A stretch of DNA of 64,000 bases, taken from the NCBI RefSeq assembly GCF_000212395.1, contig NC_015499.1, forward strand, positions 124,001 through 188,000, written 5' to 3'. Within the stretch, counting starts at the first letter, position 1. The number at the start of each line of letters is the position of its first letter. A model generated the notes under the pieces. The model worked only from the letters and a program-made list of their open reading frames with translations. It made no database searches and was not told the origin of the DNA. This document shows positions 36,991-47,921 of the stretch, piece by piece. The translations under genes and the position numbers were made by a program. Origin of the DNA: Thermodesulfobium narugense DSM 14796. Lineage in GTDB: Bacteria > Thermodesulfobiota > Thermodesulfobiia > Thermodesulfobiales > Thermodesulfobiaceae.

Positions 36991-38022
36991 ATGTCAGATA
37001 AGACAGATCAGGAAAGAAGCATTGATTCTGCAATATCTCAAATAGAGCGTCGATTTGGTAAAGGCTCAATAATGAGACTTGGTGAGGCTGAGCCACCAAA
37101 AGTAGATGTTATTAGTTCTGGTTCTATGGCTATTGATATTATTTCTGGAATTGGCGGACTTCCTAGAGGAAGAATTATAGAAATTTATGGTCCTGAAGGT
37201 TCTGGTAAGACTACAGTAGCTTTGCACGCTATAGCGGAAGCTCAAAAAGCTGGTGGAGTAGCAGCATTTATAGACGCTGAACACGCTTTGGACGTTTATT
37301 ACGCTGAAAGAATTGGCGTAAATCTTAAAAATCTTCTTATATCACAGCCTACTACGGGAGAAGAAGCCCTAGAAATAGCGGACACGCTTGTAAGAAGCAA
37401 TGCCATTGCCATTGTTGTGATAGATTCGGTTGCAGCTCTTATACCAAAGTCTGAGCTTGAAGGAGAAATGGGAGACGTGACAATTGCCTTGCAGGCGAGG
37501 TTGATGTCACAGGCCTTGAGAAAGTTAACTGGTACGGTTAACAAATCAAAGACTGCGTGCGTCTTTATAAATCAACTAAGAGAAAAAGTTAGCACAGGAT
37601 ATACTTCTGGTCCAATAGAGGTTACGCCTGGCGGAAGGGCTCTAAAGTTTTATGCCTCTATGAGAATAGAAGTTAGAAGAGGAGAAGCCATAAAGAGTTC
37701 GGTAGGCGAAATTATTGGCGCTAAGATGAAAATAAAGATCGTAAAGAACAAACTTGCCCCTCCTTTTAAGGAAACAGAGCTGATATTAATCTACGGTCAA
37801 GGTATAGACAAAACGACCGATCTGTTTGAGACGGCGCTTAATCTTGGATTTATAACTAGATCTGGTAGCTTTTACTACTTTAAGGATCTAAGACTCGGGC
37901 AAGGCAAGGACGCTTCAAGAGCATTGTTGGATGAAAATGCAGATCTGAGAAATGAGCTTATGCTTGCTGTCAGAACCTATTTTGAGCCTGATACAAAAGC
38001 AGCGACAGATGAAAAAAATTAG
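36991..38022 (+). CDS. recA: Recombinase A
   Basis: Homologous recombination and SOS co-protease, 343 residues. Walker A GPEGSGKTT, the VVIDSVAALIPKSELEGEMGD region read in two parts, and the ALKFYASMRIEVRR block are standard. AGGAGGA precedes the ATG. It is followed by rny and ymdB, a common order in Gram-positive-type genomes. No recX between them. Its presence matters for the possible inversion between porin repeats. Confidence 0.98.
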   Translation: MSDKTDQERSIDSAISQIERRFGKGSIMRLGEAEPPKVDVISSGSMAIDIISGIGGLPRGRIIEIYGPEGSGKTTVALHAIAEAQKAGGVAAFIDAEHALDVYYAERIGVNLKNLLISQPTTGEEALEIADTLVRSNAIAIVVIDSVAALIPKSELEGEMGDVTIALQARLMSQALRKLTGTVNKSKTACVFINQLREKVSTGYTSGPIEVTPGGRALKFYASMRIEVRRGEAIKSSVGEIIGAKMKIKIVKNKLAPPFKETELILIYGQGIDKTTDLFETALNLGFITRSGSFYYFKDLRLGQGKDASRALLDENADLRNELMLAVRTYFEPDTKAATDEKN

Positions 38023-38077
38023 CGGCTAATATCTATCAAAATTCTTTGATGATAAAGTGAAAGGGGTGATACCTTAA

Positions 38078-39621
38078 ATGGAACATGGTCTTTTAACGAT
38101 TATTTTACTGATACTTATAATAATTGGCGTTACTGTTATATTTTATTTATATAAGAAGACTAAGGAATTAAGGTTAGAAGCAGAAAAGCTTAGCAAGGAA
38201 GCTAAAGAAGTTCTTCAAAATAACATTAAGGAAGCTGAAAACAAAAAGAGGGAAATACTCCTTGAGGCGAAAGACGAGGCTATAAGGTTAAAGTCTGAGG
38301 CGGAAAGAGAGATAAAGGAAAGAAGAATTGAAATAAATAGGCTTGAACAAAGGCTTTTGCGAAAAGAGGAAAATCTTGAGAGAAAGCTTGAAAACCTTGA
38401 AAAGAAAGAGGAGCAAATAAATCAAAAAAAACTTCAGATAGATGAACTGAAGGCAAAGCTTGAGAGCCTCATACAAGAAAAGATGATTGAAATTGAAAGA
38501 ATATCAGGACTTACTTCTGAAGAAGCACGAAATATTTTACTTGCTGAAGTAGAAAAGGAGCTTGATGTAGAGATAGCAAACAAGGTTAGGGAAGCCCAGA
38601 TGAAAATCAAAGAGGAATCTGAAAAAAAGTCAAGAGAGATACTATCTCTTGCTATTCAGAGATGTGCTGTTGATCACACTATGGAGTCGACTGTATCTGT
38701 GATAACGCTGCCAAACGACGATATGAAAGGCAGAATTATAGGAAGAGAGGGCAGAAACATACGCTCTTTTGAGGCTGAAACAGGGGTAGAACTGATAATT
38801 GACGATACGCCTGAAGCAGTTACAATTTCTAGCTTCGATCCTATCAGGAGGGAGATTGCAAGAAGATCTCTAGAGAAACTAATATTAGACGGTAGAATAC
38901 ATCCTGGCAGAATTGAGGAGACTGTTGAAAAGTCAAGAAAAGAACTGGAACAGGAGATAAAAGAATACGGTGAGGCTGTTTGTCTTGAGATGGGCATAGC
39001 GAACTTTCATCCTGAAATAGTAAGGCTTATAGGAAGACTGAAGTTTAGAACCAGTTATGGTCAAAACATATATCAGCACTCTATAGAAGTCGCTCATCTT
39101 GCTGGGATAATGGCATCTGAGCTTGGACTTGATGCAGCTTTAGCAAAAAGAGGTGGGTTGCTTCACGATATTGGTAAGGCAGTAGATTTTGAAATGGAAG
39201 GATCTCATGCCCTTATTGGCGCAGACCTTGCAAAAAGATATAAAGAAAGTCCTGTAGTAGTAAATATGATTGCAGCACATCACGGTGAAGTGGAACCAAT
39301 GAGCCTTGAGGCTATTCTTGTTCAGGCTGCCGATGCTGTTTCAGCTTCAAGACCAGGTGCGAGAAGAGAGTCTCTTGAGACCTATATTAAAAGATTAGAG
39401 AATCTTGAAAAGATTGCACTCTCATTTGAAGGAATAGATAAGTGTTTTGCTATACAAGCCGGTAGAGAGATAAGAGTTATAGTAAAACCAGATCAAATTG
39501 ATGATATTATGACTCAAAAGCTTGCAAGGGATATAGCAAAACGGATAGAAGAGTCATTAGATTATCCTGGAGAAATTAAGGTTTGTGTGGTAAGAGAAAT
39601 CAGATCGGTTGAATATGCTAA

Positions 39622-39625
<4 letters not shown>
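38078..39625 (+). CDS. rny: Ribonuclease Y
   Basis: Membrane-anchored endoribonuclease that starts mRNA decay. 515 residues: N-terminal transmembrane helix (about 5-25), long charged coiled coil (about 28-190), KH domain ([17 protein letters not shown]) and HD domain with [12 protein letters not shown] and AAHHGE. Length is standard. It follows recA and overlaps ymdB by 4 bp. Confidence 0.97.
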
Positions 39626-41518
<1,893 letters not shown>

Positions 41519-41565
41519 AGTGACTTTTTGATCGTGAAAATTAGTTTGAAAGGAGTTGGAAGGAT

Positions 41566-43020
41566 TTGAAATTTAAAGGATTGAGGTGGGGCATCATATT
41601 TATAGTGCTTGCGGTTGCAATTGCTATAAATTATCTAATGCCTCTCAAGGAAGGCCTAGATTTGCAGGGCGGAATGGAAGTGGTCCTTGAGGCTCAGAAT
41701 ACAAAAAACATCACTGTAAACAAAGAAGTGATGCAAGGAGTCAAGGCGGTTATTGAAAATAGGGTGAACGGACTTGGTGTCTCAGAACCTCTTATACAGC
41801 TAAAAGGAAACAACTCTGTTCTAGTTCAGTTGCCTGGTATCAAGGATTATCAAAATGCTTTGAACGTTATAGGAAAGACTGCTTTTCTTGAGTTTAAGGA
41901 ACCAATTTATGATACGGCAACAGGTCAAATTACAGGGTGGAAGACGGTCTTGACAGGAGCTGATCTGCAAGATGCAAAAGTTGGGTATGACTCAAATAAT
42001 AGACCTGTGGTAGATATAACGTTTAATTCTGAAGGCGCAAAAAAGTTTGCTGAAGTTACAGCAAACAATATTGATAAACCTCTAGCAATCTTTCTTGACA
42101 ATAAGGAAATATCCGCTCCAATAGTAAAAGAAGCTATAACAGGTGGAAAGGCTCAGATATCGGGCAACTTCACCCTTCAAAGTGCAAAGGAACTTGCGAT
42201 TCAAATAAAGGCTGGTGCCTTGCCTGTTCCTGTGAAGCTGGTTGAACAAAGGGTGGTAGGCCCTACTATCGGGAAAGACGCAGTTGATTCTGGCTGGAAG
42301 GCTGGCTTTATAGGGCTTTTACTTGTTGCCATATTTATGGTTTTGTACTATAGACTGCCTGGTTTAATTGCCGATCTTGCACTAGTTTTGTATGGGGTTA
42401 TTGTGCTTGCTATATTCAAGTTTATACCGGTTACCTTGACCTTACCCGGTATTGCAGGTTTTATATTGTCTATTGGTATGGCAGTAGATGCAAATATATT
42501 GATATTTGAGAGACTAAAGGAAGAGCTCAGAAAGGGCATTCCCTTGATCTCGGCAATGGATTTAGGCTTTAAAAGGGCCTTGCCTGCCATTATTGATTCC
42601 AATGCCAGCACGCTCATTACTACAGCAGTTTTGTTTACGTGGGGATCTAGTATAATAAAGGGTTTTGCTGTTACTCTTGCTATTGGTGTAATTGTAAGCT
42701 TCTTTACTGCTGTTATAATATCTAGGGCTTTGATGGATCTTGTGGTTCACATTGAGTTTTTCAAAAAGTTAGGCTTTTACGGTGCAAGAGTTGGTATTAA
42801 CGCTTCAATTACTGATGAAGTTCCTGATGAACCTGGCGTATTCTCTTCTGAAGTTTCAAAGTCAAAAGCGAAAATGTCTAGTTCTTTAGTACAAGAAGTT
42901 AAAGAGGATGAAGGAGAAAGGGGCTCTGCTGAAGTTTTTTCTTCTGGAGAAAAGGAGAAAAAACAGGAAAAAGTTTTGACCTCCAGGAAGGACAGAAGAG
43001 CTAAAAGGAGGAGGAAATAA
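41566..43020 (+). CDS. secD: Protein translocase subunit SecD
   Basis: Uses the proton gradient to help Sec export. 484 residues: first transmembrane helix near 8-25, periplasmic P1 region (GLDLQGGMEVVLEA, FLEFKEP, GKAQISG) and five C-terminal helices with GMAVDANILIFERLKEELR. A charged tail of about 80 residues follows and ends KDRRAKRRRK; most SecD proteins lack it. Start TTG after GGAAGGA. secF follows with 1-bp overlap. Confidence 0.95.
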   Translation: MKFKGLRWGIIFIVLAVAIAINYLMPLKEGLDLQGGMEVVLEAQNTKNITVNKEVMQGVKAVIENRVNGLGVSEPLIQLKGNNSVLVQLPGIKDYQNALNVIGKTAFLEFKEPIYDTATGQITGWKTVLTGADLQDAKVGYDSNNRPVVDITFNSEGAKKFAEVTANNIDKPLAIFLDNKEISAPIVKEAITGGKAQISGNFTLQSAKELAIQIKAGALPVPVKLVEQRVVGPTIGKDAVDSGWKAGFIGLLLVAIFMVLYYRLPGLIADLALVLYGVIVLAIFKFIPVTLTLPGIAGFILSIGMAVDANILIFERLKEELRKGIPLISAMDLGFKRALPAIIDSNASTLITTAVLFTWGSSIIKGFAVTLAIGVIVSFFTAVIISRALMDLVVHIEFFKKLGFYGARVGINASITDEVPDEPGVFSSEVSKSKAKMSSSLVQEVKEDEGERGSAEVFSSGEKEKKQEKVLTSRKDRRAKRRRK

Positions 43021-43895
43021 TGAATATAATTGGACTTAGAAAGTGGTTTTACGGTTTGTCTCTATTAATAATTTTACCGGGTGTAGTTTCTCTTATATTA
43101 TTTGGTCTCAAGCCATCAATTGACTTTACTGGCGGAACTATGATACAGATGAGACCAGAAAATCCAGTTAGCATAAGTATTCTAAGATCTGTATTAGAAT
43201 CAAACAACCTTAAAGACACAATGATCCAACAATCTGGTAATTCTTTTATAATCAGGACAAAACCTTTAAGCATTGAGGAGCAAAAGGCTCTTGTTTCAAG
43301 CCTTGAATCAAAGTTAGGAAAGATTAGTTTTGACAAAATTGATATGATAGGGCCTACAGTTTCTGCTGAGCTTGTTAGACAGGCAATTATCTTGGTGTTT
43401 GTAGCAGCATTTCTAATAATAGTGTATTTGTCTTTTAGGTATAAACCTGTTTTTGCTATATGTGGTGTAATAGCCCTATTGCATGACGTACTAGTCATAA
43501 CTGGGCTTTTTTCAATCTTTGGCGTTCTTTTCCATGCTGAAGTTGATTCCTTGTTTGTTACGGCCGTTTTGAGCACTATAGGTTATTCTATGCATGACTC
43601 AATAATTATTTTTGACAGGATAAGGGAAAATATGAAATTTATAAAAAAGCACAGTTTTGAGGAAATTGCCAACTTTAGCACGCTACAAACAATTTCAAGG
43701 TCAATTAATACCTCGTTTACTGTTGTGCTGGTTTTACTGTCTCTACTTATATTTGGTAGCCCTGTCATAAAGTGGTTTATAGTAGCCTTGTTGATAGGCA
43801 TTATTAGCGGAACTTATTCTTCAATATTTAACGCTACGGCTCTAGTAGTAGATTGGACGAATTTCAGAAAAAAGATGAAAGAAAAATCCAAATAG
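43020..43895 (+). CDS. secF: Protein translocase subunit SecF
   Basis: Partner of SecD, 291 residues, six predicted helices. DFTGGTMIQM near the start, GPTVSAEL, and the conserved GYSMHDSIIIFDRIRENMK and FGSPVIKWF motifs. The AGGAGG box for the ATG sits in the secD tail codons. Confidence 0.95.
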   Translation: MNIIGLRKWFYGLSLLIILPGVVSLILFGLKPSIDFTGGTMIQMRPENPVSISILRSVLESNNLKDTMIQQSGNSFIIRTKPLSIEEQKALVSSLESKLGKISFDKIDMIGPTVSAELVRQAIILVFVAAFLIIVYLSFRYKPVFAICGVIALLHDVLVITGLFSIFGVLFHAEVDSLFVTAVLSTIGYSMHDSIIIFDRIRENMKFIKKHSFEEIANFSTLQTISRSINTSFTVVLVLLSLLIFGSPVIKWFIVALLIGIISGTYSSIFNATALVVDWTNFRKKMKEKSK

Positions 43896-43912
43896 AGAAG
43901 GACAAGTGCTTT

Positions 43913-44872
43913 TTGCTTTTAAAATTAAAAAAAGAAGAACACTTTGCATATATAGCAGCATTTTTAACCTTTGTTAGCGCTTTAATTAGAGTATATGCAG
44001 GTTATTTAACTTCATCTCTTGCTATCACTGCGGAAGGATTTCATGCACTTACTGATGTTGTTTTAAGTTTTGTAGCAGCAATTGCTTGCATTGGGGCGAG
44101 AAAGCCTGCCGATAGGACTCATCCCTATGGTCATGGAAGAATAGAGGATCTTTTTGTATTATTAGAGGCTCTTGTTCTCCTGACTCTTGCTGGTTTTATT
44201 CTTTTTGAAGCAATTACACGAATTAATAAGCCAACATTTAAGATGGATCCCATTTCAATGGCTTTTTATGCTTTTACTCTTATTTTAGTTTTATTAGGAT
44301 CCTTGTTTGAAAAATATGGTGCAAAAATTTTTGATTCAAACGTTTTAAGAGCTGATTCTATTCATCTAATGGCAGATGTATTCGTTGGTTTTGCAGTTTT
44401 AATAGGCCTCTTGGTAGAAGAAGTTTTTTCTTTGCATTTTTTGGACGCTTTCATGTCTATTTTAATTGCTCTGTGGATACTTAAAACTTCATTGTCACTG
44501 GGCTTTAGATCGATATCCTCAATAATGGAAACAAGAGTTGTAGAGGTAGAATCGTACTTAAAATCTCAGTGTACGAATATACCGGGATTACTATCAGTTC
44601 ATGCAATAAGAACGAGAAAGTCTGGAAATGGAGTATATCTTGATCTACACTTAGTTTTCCCTGCATGTTTTACGCTTTATCAAGCAAACAAGTGCGCGGA
44701 GAAATTGGTGTCCTGTCTGAAAAGGAGATTCGAAAATCTTGATATAGTTTTTAGATTAGATGCATGTGTAGAAAATGGTTCTGATTGTAATAAAAATTGC
44801 AAGAGATATAACGAAATGTGTATGTTGAAAAAAAATTTAGACAAAAATAATAAGTGTCCTTTAACGAAATAA
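43913..44872 (+). CDS. Cation diffusion facilitator (zinc/iron efflux) with cysteine-rich end
   Basis: 319-residue metal/proton antiporter of the CDF family. Helix 2 has EGFHALTDV and helix 5 has DSIHLMADVFVG, so HxxxD-type metal ligands; the cytoplasmic loop motif is THPYGHGRIEDL. The cytoplasmic C-terminal domain ends with five cysteines (CVENGSDCNKNCKRYNEMC and CPLTK), not usual for the family. TTG 43913 was chosen because GAGAAGGA lies about 10 nt upstream and just after the secF stop; TTG 43853 lies inside secF. Confidence 0.88.
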   Translation: MLLKLKKEEHFAYIAAFLTFVSALIRVYAGYLTSSLAITAEGFHALTDVVLSFVAAIACIGARKPADRTHPYGHGRIEDLFVLLEALVLLTLAGFILFEAITRINKPTFKMDPISMAFYAFTLILVLLGSLFEKYGAKIFDSNVLRADSIHLMADVFVGFAVLIGLLVEEVFSLHFLDAFMSILIALWILKTSLSLGFRSISSIMETRVVEVESYLKSQCTNIPGLLSVHAIRTRKSGNGVYLDLHLVFPACFTLYQANKCAEKLVSCLKRRFENLDIVFRLDACVENGSDCNKNCKRYNEMCMLKKNLDKNNKCPLTK

Positions 44873-45017
44873 TTGTTTGCAGTGGCCTGTCAAGTATTAC
44901 AATAAAAACATAATAAAGCGAGGTATAAAAAATGCTAAATTTGTTTAAAATTCTAATTATACAACTAAGATATTGTTTTTTAATTATATTTTAATCAATT
45001 TTACATAAGCTAATAAT

Positions 45018-45716
45018 ATGAAAAAGATTATATTTTGTGATTTTGACGGAACAATAACTAAAAAGGACACTGTAGACGAATTCCTGAGGGAATTTGCGTT
45101 GCCAGAGTGGGAAAAAATAGAACTTCTCTGGCAAAAAGGCGCTATTGGTTCAGATGAATGTCTCAAAAGACAAATTGATTGTGTAGAACATATTACTTTG
45201 GAAGAGATATACAATTTCCTTGATCTTGTAGAAATAGATAACAGCTTTGTAGATTTTTATTATTTTATAAGAGATAAAGATATCGATCTAATTGTTTTGA
45301 GTGATGGATTTGATTTGTTTATTGAATATATATTTAAAAGGTTAGAGTTAGATATAAGATTTTTTTCAAACTCTTTAACCTATAAACAAGGGAGATTGAG
45401 TATAGATTTTCCTTACAGGGACAATTTGTGTCAGGTTTCGTCTGGAATGTGTAAGTGCAAAATTATCGAGAAATATTCGAATGAACAATTTATATATTAT
45501 ATAGGCAATGGCAGATCTGATTTTTGTCCTGTAAAGTTGGCTGATTTTATATTTTCAAAGAATGAACTTACTAGATTTTCTTTTGAAAAGGGTTATAATT
45601 TTTATAATTTTGATAGCTTTTCAGAGATTAAGGACTTAATTTCTTATCATATATTAGATAATAAGTTTTTTTACAAGAATTATAAAAATTTTAAGTCTAT
45701 TTTGAATTTGCTTTAG
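45018..45716 (+). CDS. HAD-family phosphatase (MtnX/SerB-like)
   Basis: 232 residues. Catalytic motif FCDFDGTITKKDT at the N-terminus, SDGF motif II near residue 94 and GNGRSDFCPVK motif III near residue 175. The HAD-IB type cap resembles MtnX phosphatases of methionine salvage, but substrate cannot be fixed. The 145 bp upstream contain only AT-rich DNA and a doubtful 20-codon ORF (44932-44994). Confidence 0.8.
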   Translation: MKKIIFCDFDGTITKKDTVDEFLREFALPEWEKIELLWQKGAIGSDECLKRQIDCVEHITLEEIYNFLDLVEIDNSFVDFYYFIRDKDIDLIVLSDGFDLFIEYIFKRLELDIRFFSNSLTYKQGRLSIDFPYRDNLCQVSSGMCKCKIIEKYSNEQFIYYIGNGRSDFCPVKLADFIFSKNELTRFSFEKGYNFYNFDSFSEIKDLISYHILDNKFFYKNYKNFKSILNLL

Positions 45717-45742
45717 GCAATTAATTTTTAGGAGGAAAATTG

Positions 45743-47107
45743 ATGACAGATCAGGAACTTTATAGATTAGAAAGGGATTTTTGTTCCTTTGGGGATACAG
45801 TTCATTACGTAAAAGAACCTAAAATATTTCGCAGCGCTGAGGGTTCGTTTATGTTTGATTCTTCAAATACCCCTTTTTTGGATCTTCAAATGTGGTATAG
45901 TGCGTGCAATTTTGGATATAAGAACAAAAAGATTAATGATGCCTTGATAGACCAGATGAATACTCTTCCACAACTTACTTCTCAATATCTTAGTGAACCA
46001 AAAATTCTTCTGGCAAAAGAGTTATCTTTGGCTGTGCAAAAAAGGTTTAATAAGAAAGGGAGGGTTCACTTCAATGTTGGAGGGTCCCAGGCCATTGAAG
46101 ATGCGCTTAAACTTGTGAGAAATTATACTGGTAAAAGCTTGATGTTTGCCTTTATGGGCGGTTATCATGGAAGAACTCTGGGAGCTTCTGCTATTACTTC
46201 TAGTTATAGATACAGAAGAAGGTTTGGACACTTTTCTGATAGAGCCTATTTTCATCCTTATCCCTACTGCTTTAGATGTTTTTATAAGAAGACTCTAGAT
46301 AACTGCGATTTTTATTGCCTTAAGATGTTTGAAAGGCTTTTTGAAACCGAATACAATAGTGTCTGGGACCCAAAGGTTTCAGAGTGCGAGTATGCAGCTT
46401 TCTTCATTGAACCGATCCAGGGGACAGGTGGATACGTTATACCTCCAAAAGGCTACTTTGAAAGGCTCTCCAAAATTTTGAGAGAGAGAAAGATATTATT
46501 AGTTGACGACGAAATACAAATGGGATTTTATAGAACAGGCAAGATGTGGGCTGCAGAGCATTTTGGAATCTCTCCTGATATAATAACTTTTGGAAAATCC
46601 TTAACAAACGGGATGAACCCTCTTTCTGGACTATGGGCAAGAGAAGAGCTTATTAGTCCTGAAGCCTTTCCGCCAGGTTCTACTCACTCTACTTTTGCTT
46701 CAAATATATTGGGAGCAAGGGCTGGGCTCGAAGTTATGAATCTTATAAAGGAAGAAAATTTTGAAAAGGAGGTAAATAGGAAGGGTAGGCTCTTTCTTGA
46801 TGGATTAGAGTATTTAAAAAAGAAATATAAAACAATAGGACATGTAGAGGGGCTTGGTCTTGCACTGAGAATAGAAATCTGCGAAGAGGATTCCTTCACG
46901 CCAAATAAAGCACTTACGGATACAATTCTTGAAGAAGGCTTGAAGGGTGAAATAGAGATTAAGGGCAAAAAATACGGTCTTATATTGGATGTTGGAGGAT
47001 ATTACAAAAATGTTTTTACGCTAGCACCTTCATTGTATATTACCGATGAAGAAATTAATCTTGCCATAGAACTTTTAAATAAGCTTTTTTCTAAAGTATC
47101 GGTTTAA
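45743..47107 (+). CDS. Class III (PLP) aminotransferase
   Basis: 454 residues resembling 4-aminobutyrate/acetylornithine-type transaminases: GGSQAIEDALKLVR, GGYHGRTLGA, EPIQGTGGY, VDDEIQMGFYRTG and PLP lysine in FGKSLTNGMNP near residue 286. An insertion near residue 175 has four cysteines (CFRC...CDFYC), a pattern seen in some archaeal and thermophile members; role unknown. ATG 45743 is 7 nt after AGGAGG; TTG 45740 is too close. Substrate unknown; could not be linked firmly to the HAD gene upstream. Confidence 0.87.
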   Translation: MTDQELYRLERDFCSFGDTVHYVKEPKIFRSAEGSFMFDSSNTPFLDLQMWYSACNFGYKNKKINDALIDQMNTLPQLTSQYLSEPKILLAKELSLAVQKRFNKKGRVHFNVGGSQAIEDALKLVRNYTGKSLMFAFMGGYHGRTLGASAITSSYRYRRRFGHFSDRAYFHPYPYCFRCFYKKTLDNCDFYCLKMFERLFETEYNSVWDPKVSECEYAAFFIEPIQGTGGYVIPPKGYFERLSKILRERKILLVDDEIQMGFYRTGKMWAAEHFGISPDIITFGKSLTNGMNPLSGLWAREELISPEAFPPGSTHSTFASNILGARAGLEVMNLIKEENFEKEVNRKGRLFLDGLEYLKKKYKTIGHVEGLGLALRIEICEEDSFTPNKALTDTILEEGLKGEIEIKGKKYGLILDVGGYYKNVFTLAPSLYITDEEINLAIELLNKLFSKVSV

Positions 47108-47111
47108 AAAA

Positions 47112-47921
47112 TTGATTAAAGATATAGAATTAAAATCTGGGAATAAAAGAGCTGTAATTTTGTTTCATGGCTTAACAGGGACGCCATTTGAACTTTCAAG
47201 GTTTGCAAAGTATCTTTTCTCTTTAAAGTTTGATGTATTTGTCCCATGTTTGCCCGGTCATTGTGCTAAACCTTCTGCACTCGATCGCGTGGTATGGCAG
47301 GATTGGTCTTATTTTGCGCAAGATAAGTACAAAATGATATCAAAAAAGTACAATGAAGTGTTTATAAGCGGAATATGTCTTGGAGCGCTACTTTGTCTTG
47401 AAATTAGTAGAAGATTTCCAGTTAGGGCACAGGCCTTGCTCTCTCCTACCCTTGCTATAGATGGATGGAATATCCCATGGTACAAATTTTTGCTTCCCCT
47501 TGCTTTCATTCCTCCCTTTATTTGGCTTTATTCTTACAAAGAATCTGAGCCATACGGAATAAAAAATGAATCTGTTAGGCGCCAGGTCTTAAGGATTATG
47601 CAAAATAAATCATCAGGCGTATATGAGAGTTACAGCGCAATTGCAATTAGAGAACTTTTAAGATTTTCAAAAAGTGTAAAGCTTTATCTAAAAGAGATTA
47701 AAACCCCAACTCTTGTTATTCACTCCACTCAAGACGATCTTTGTAATATAAAGAACGCTAAAGACTTGTATAATAAGTTGTCATCGAAAGACAAAAAGTT
47801 TGTCGAATTGCACGATTCATATCACATGGTAACACTTGACAACGAAAGGGATATGGTGTTTAAAGAGTGTAGTGATTTTTTTATAAAATATTCAGAGGCG
47901 GTGGATGAGCAAGACTATTAA
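47112..47921 (+). CDS. Alpha/beta hydrolase with cysteine nucleophile
   Basis: 269 residues of the carboxylesterase/serine-aminopeptidase-like branch: oxyanion motif FHGLTGTP near residue 18, Asp208/209 in HSTQDD and His238 in SYHMV. The nucleophile elbow reads GICLG, so Cys89 replaces the usual serine, as in dienelactone hydrolases. A hydrophobic lid segment (about 125-142) suggests a lipid-like substrate. Start TTG with little ribosome-binding site, 4 nt after the aminotransferase gene. Confidence 0.85.
   Translation: MIKDIELKSGNKRAVILFHGLTGTPFELSRFAKYLFSLKFDVFVPCLPGHCAKPSALDRVVWQDWSYFAQDKYKMISKKYNEVFISGICLGALLCLEISRRFPVRAQALLSPTLAIDGWNIPWYKFLLPLAFIPPFIWLYSYKESEPYGIKNESVRRQVLRIMQNKSSGVYESYSAIAIRELLRFSKSVKLYLKEIKTPTLVIHSTQDDLCNIKNAKDLYNKLSSKDKKFVELHDSYHMVTLDNERDMVFKECSDFFIKYSEAVDEQDY

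Noticed and set aside
44932-44994. 20-codon hydrophobic ORF before the HAD gene
   Set aside because: Only a weak GAGGT box and very AT-rich codons; hydrophobic short ORFs are expected by chance in such DNA.
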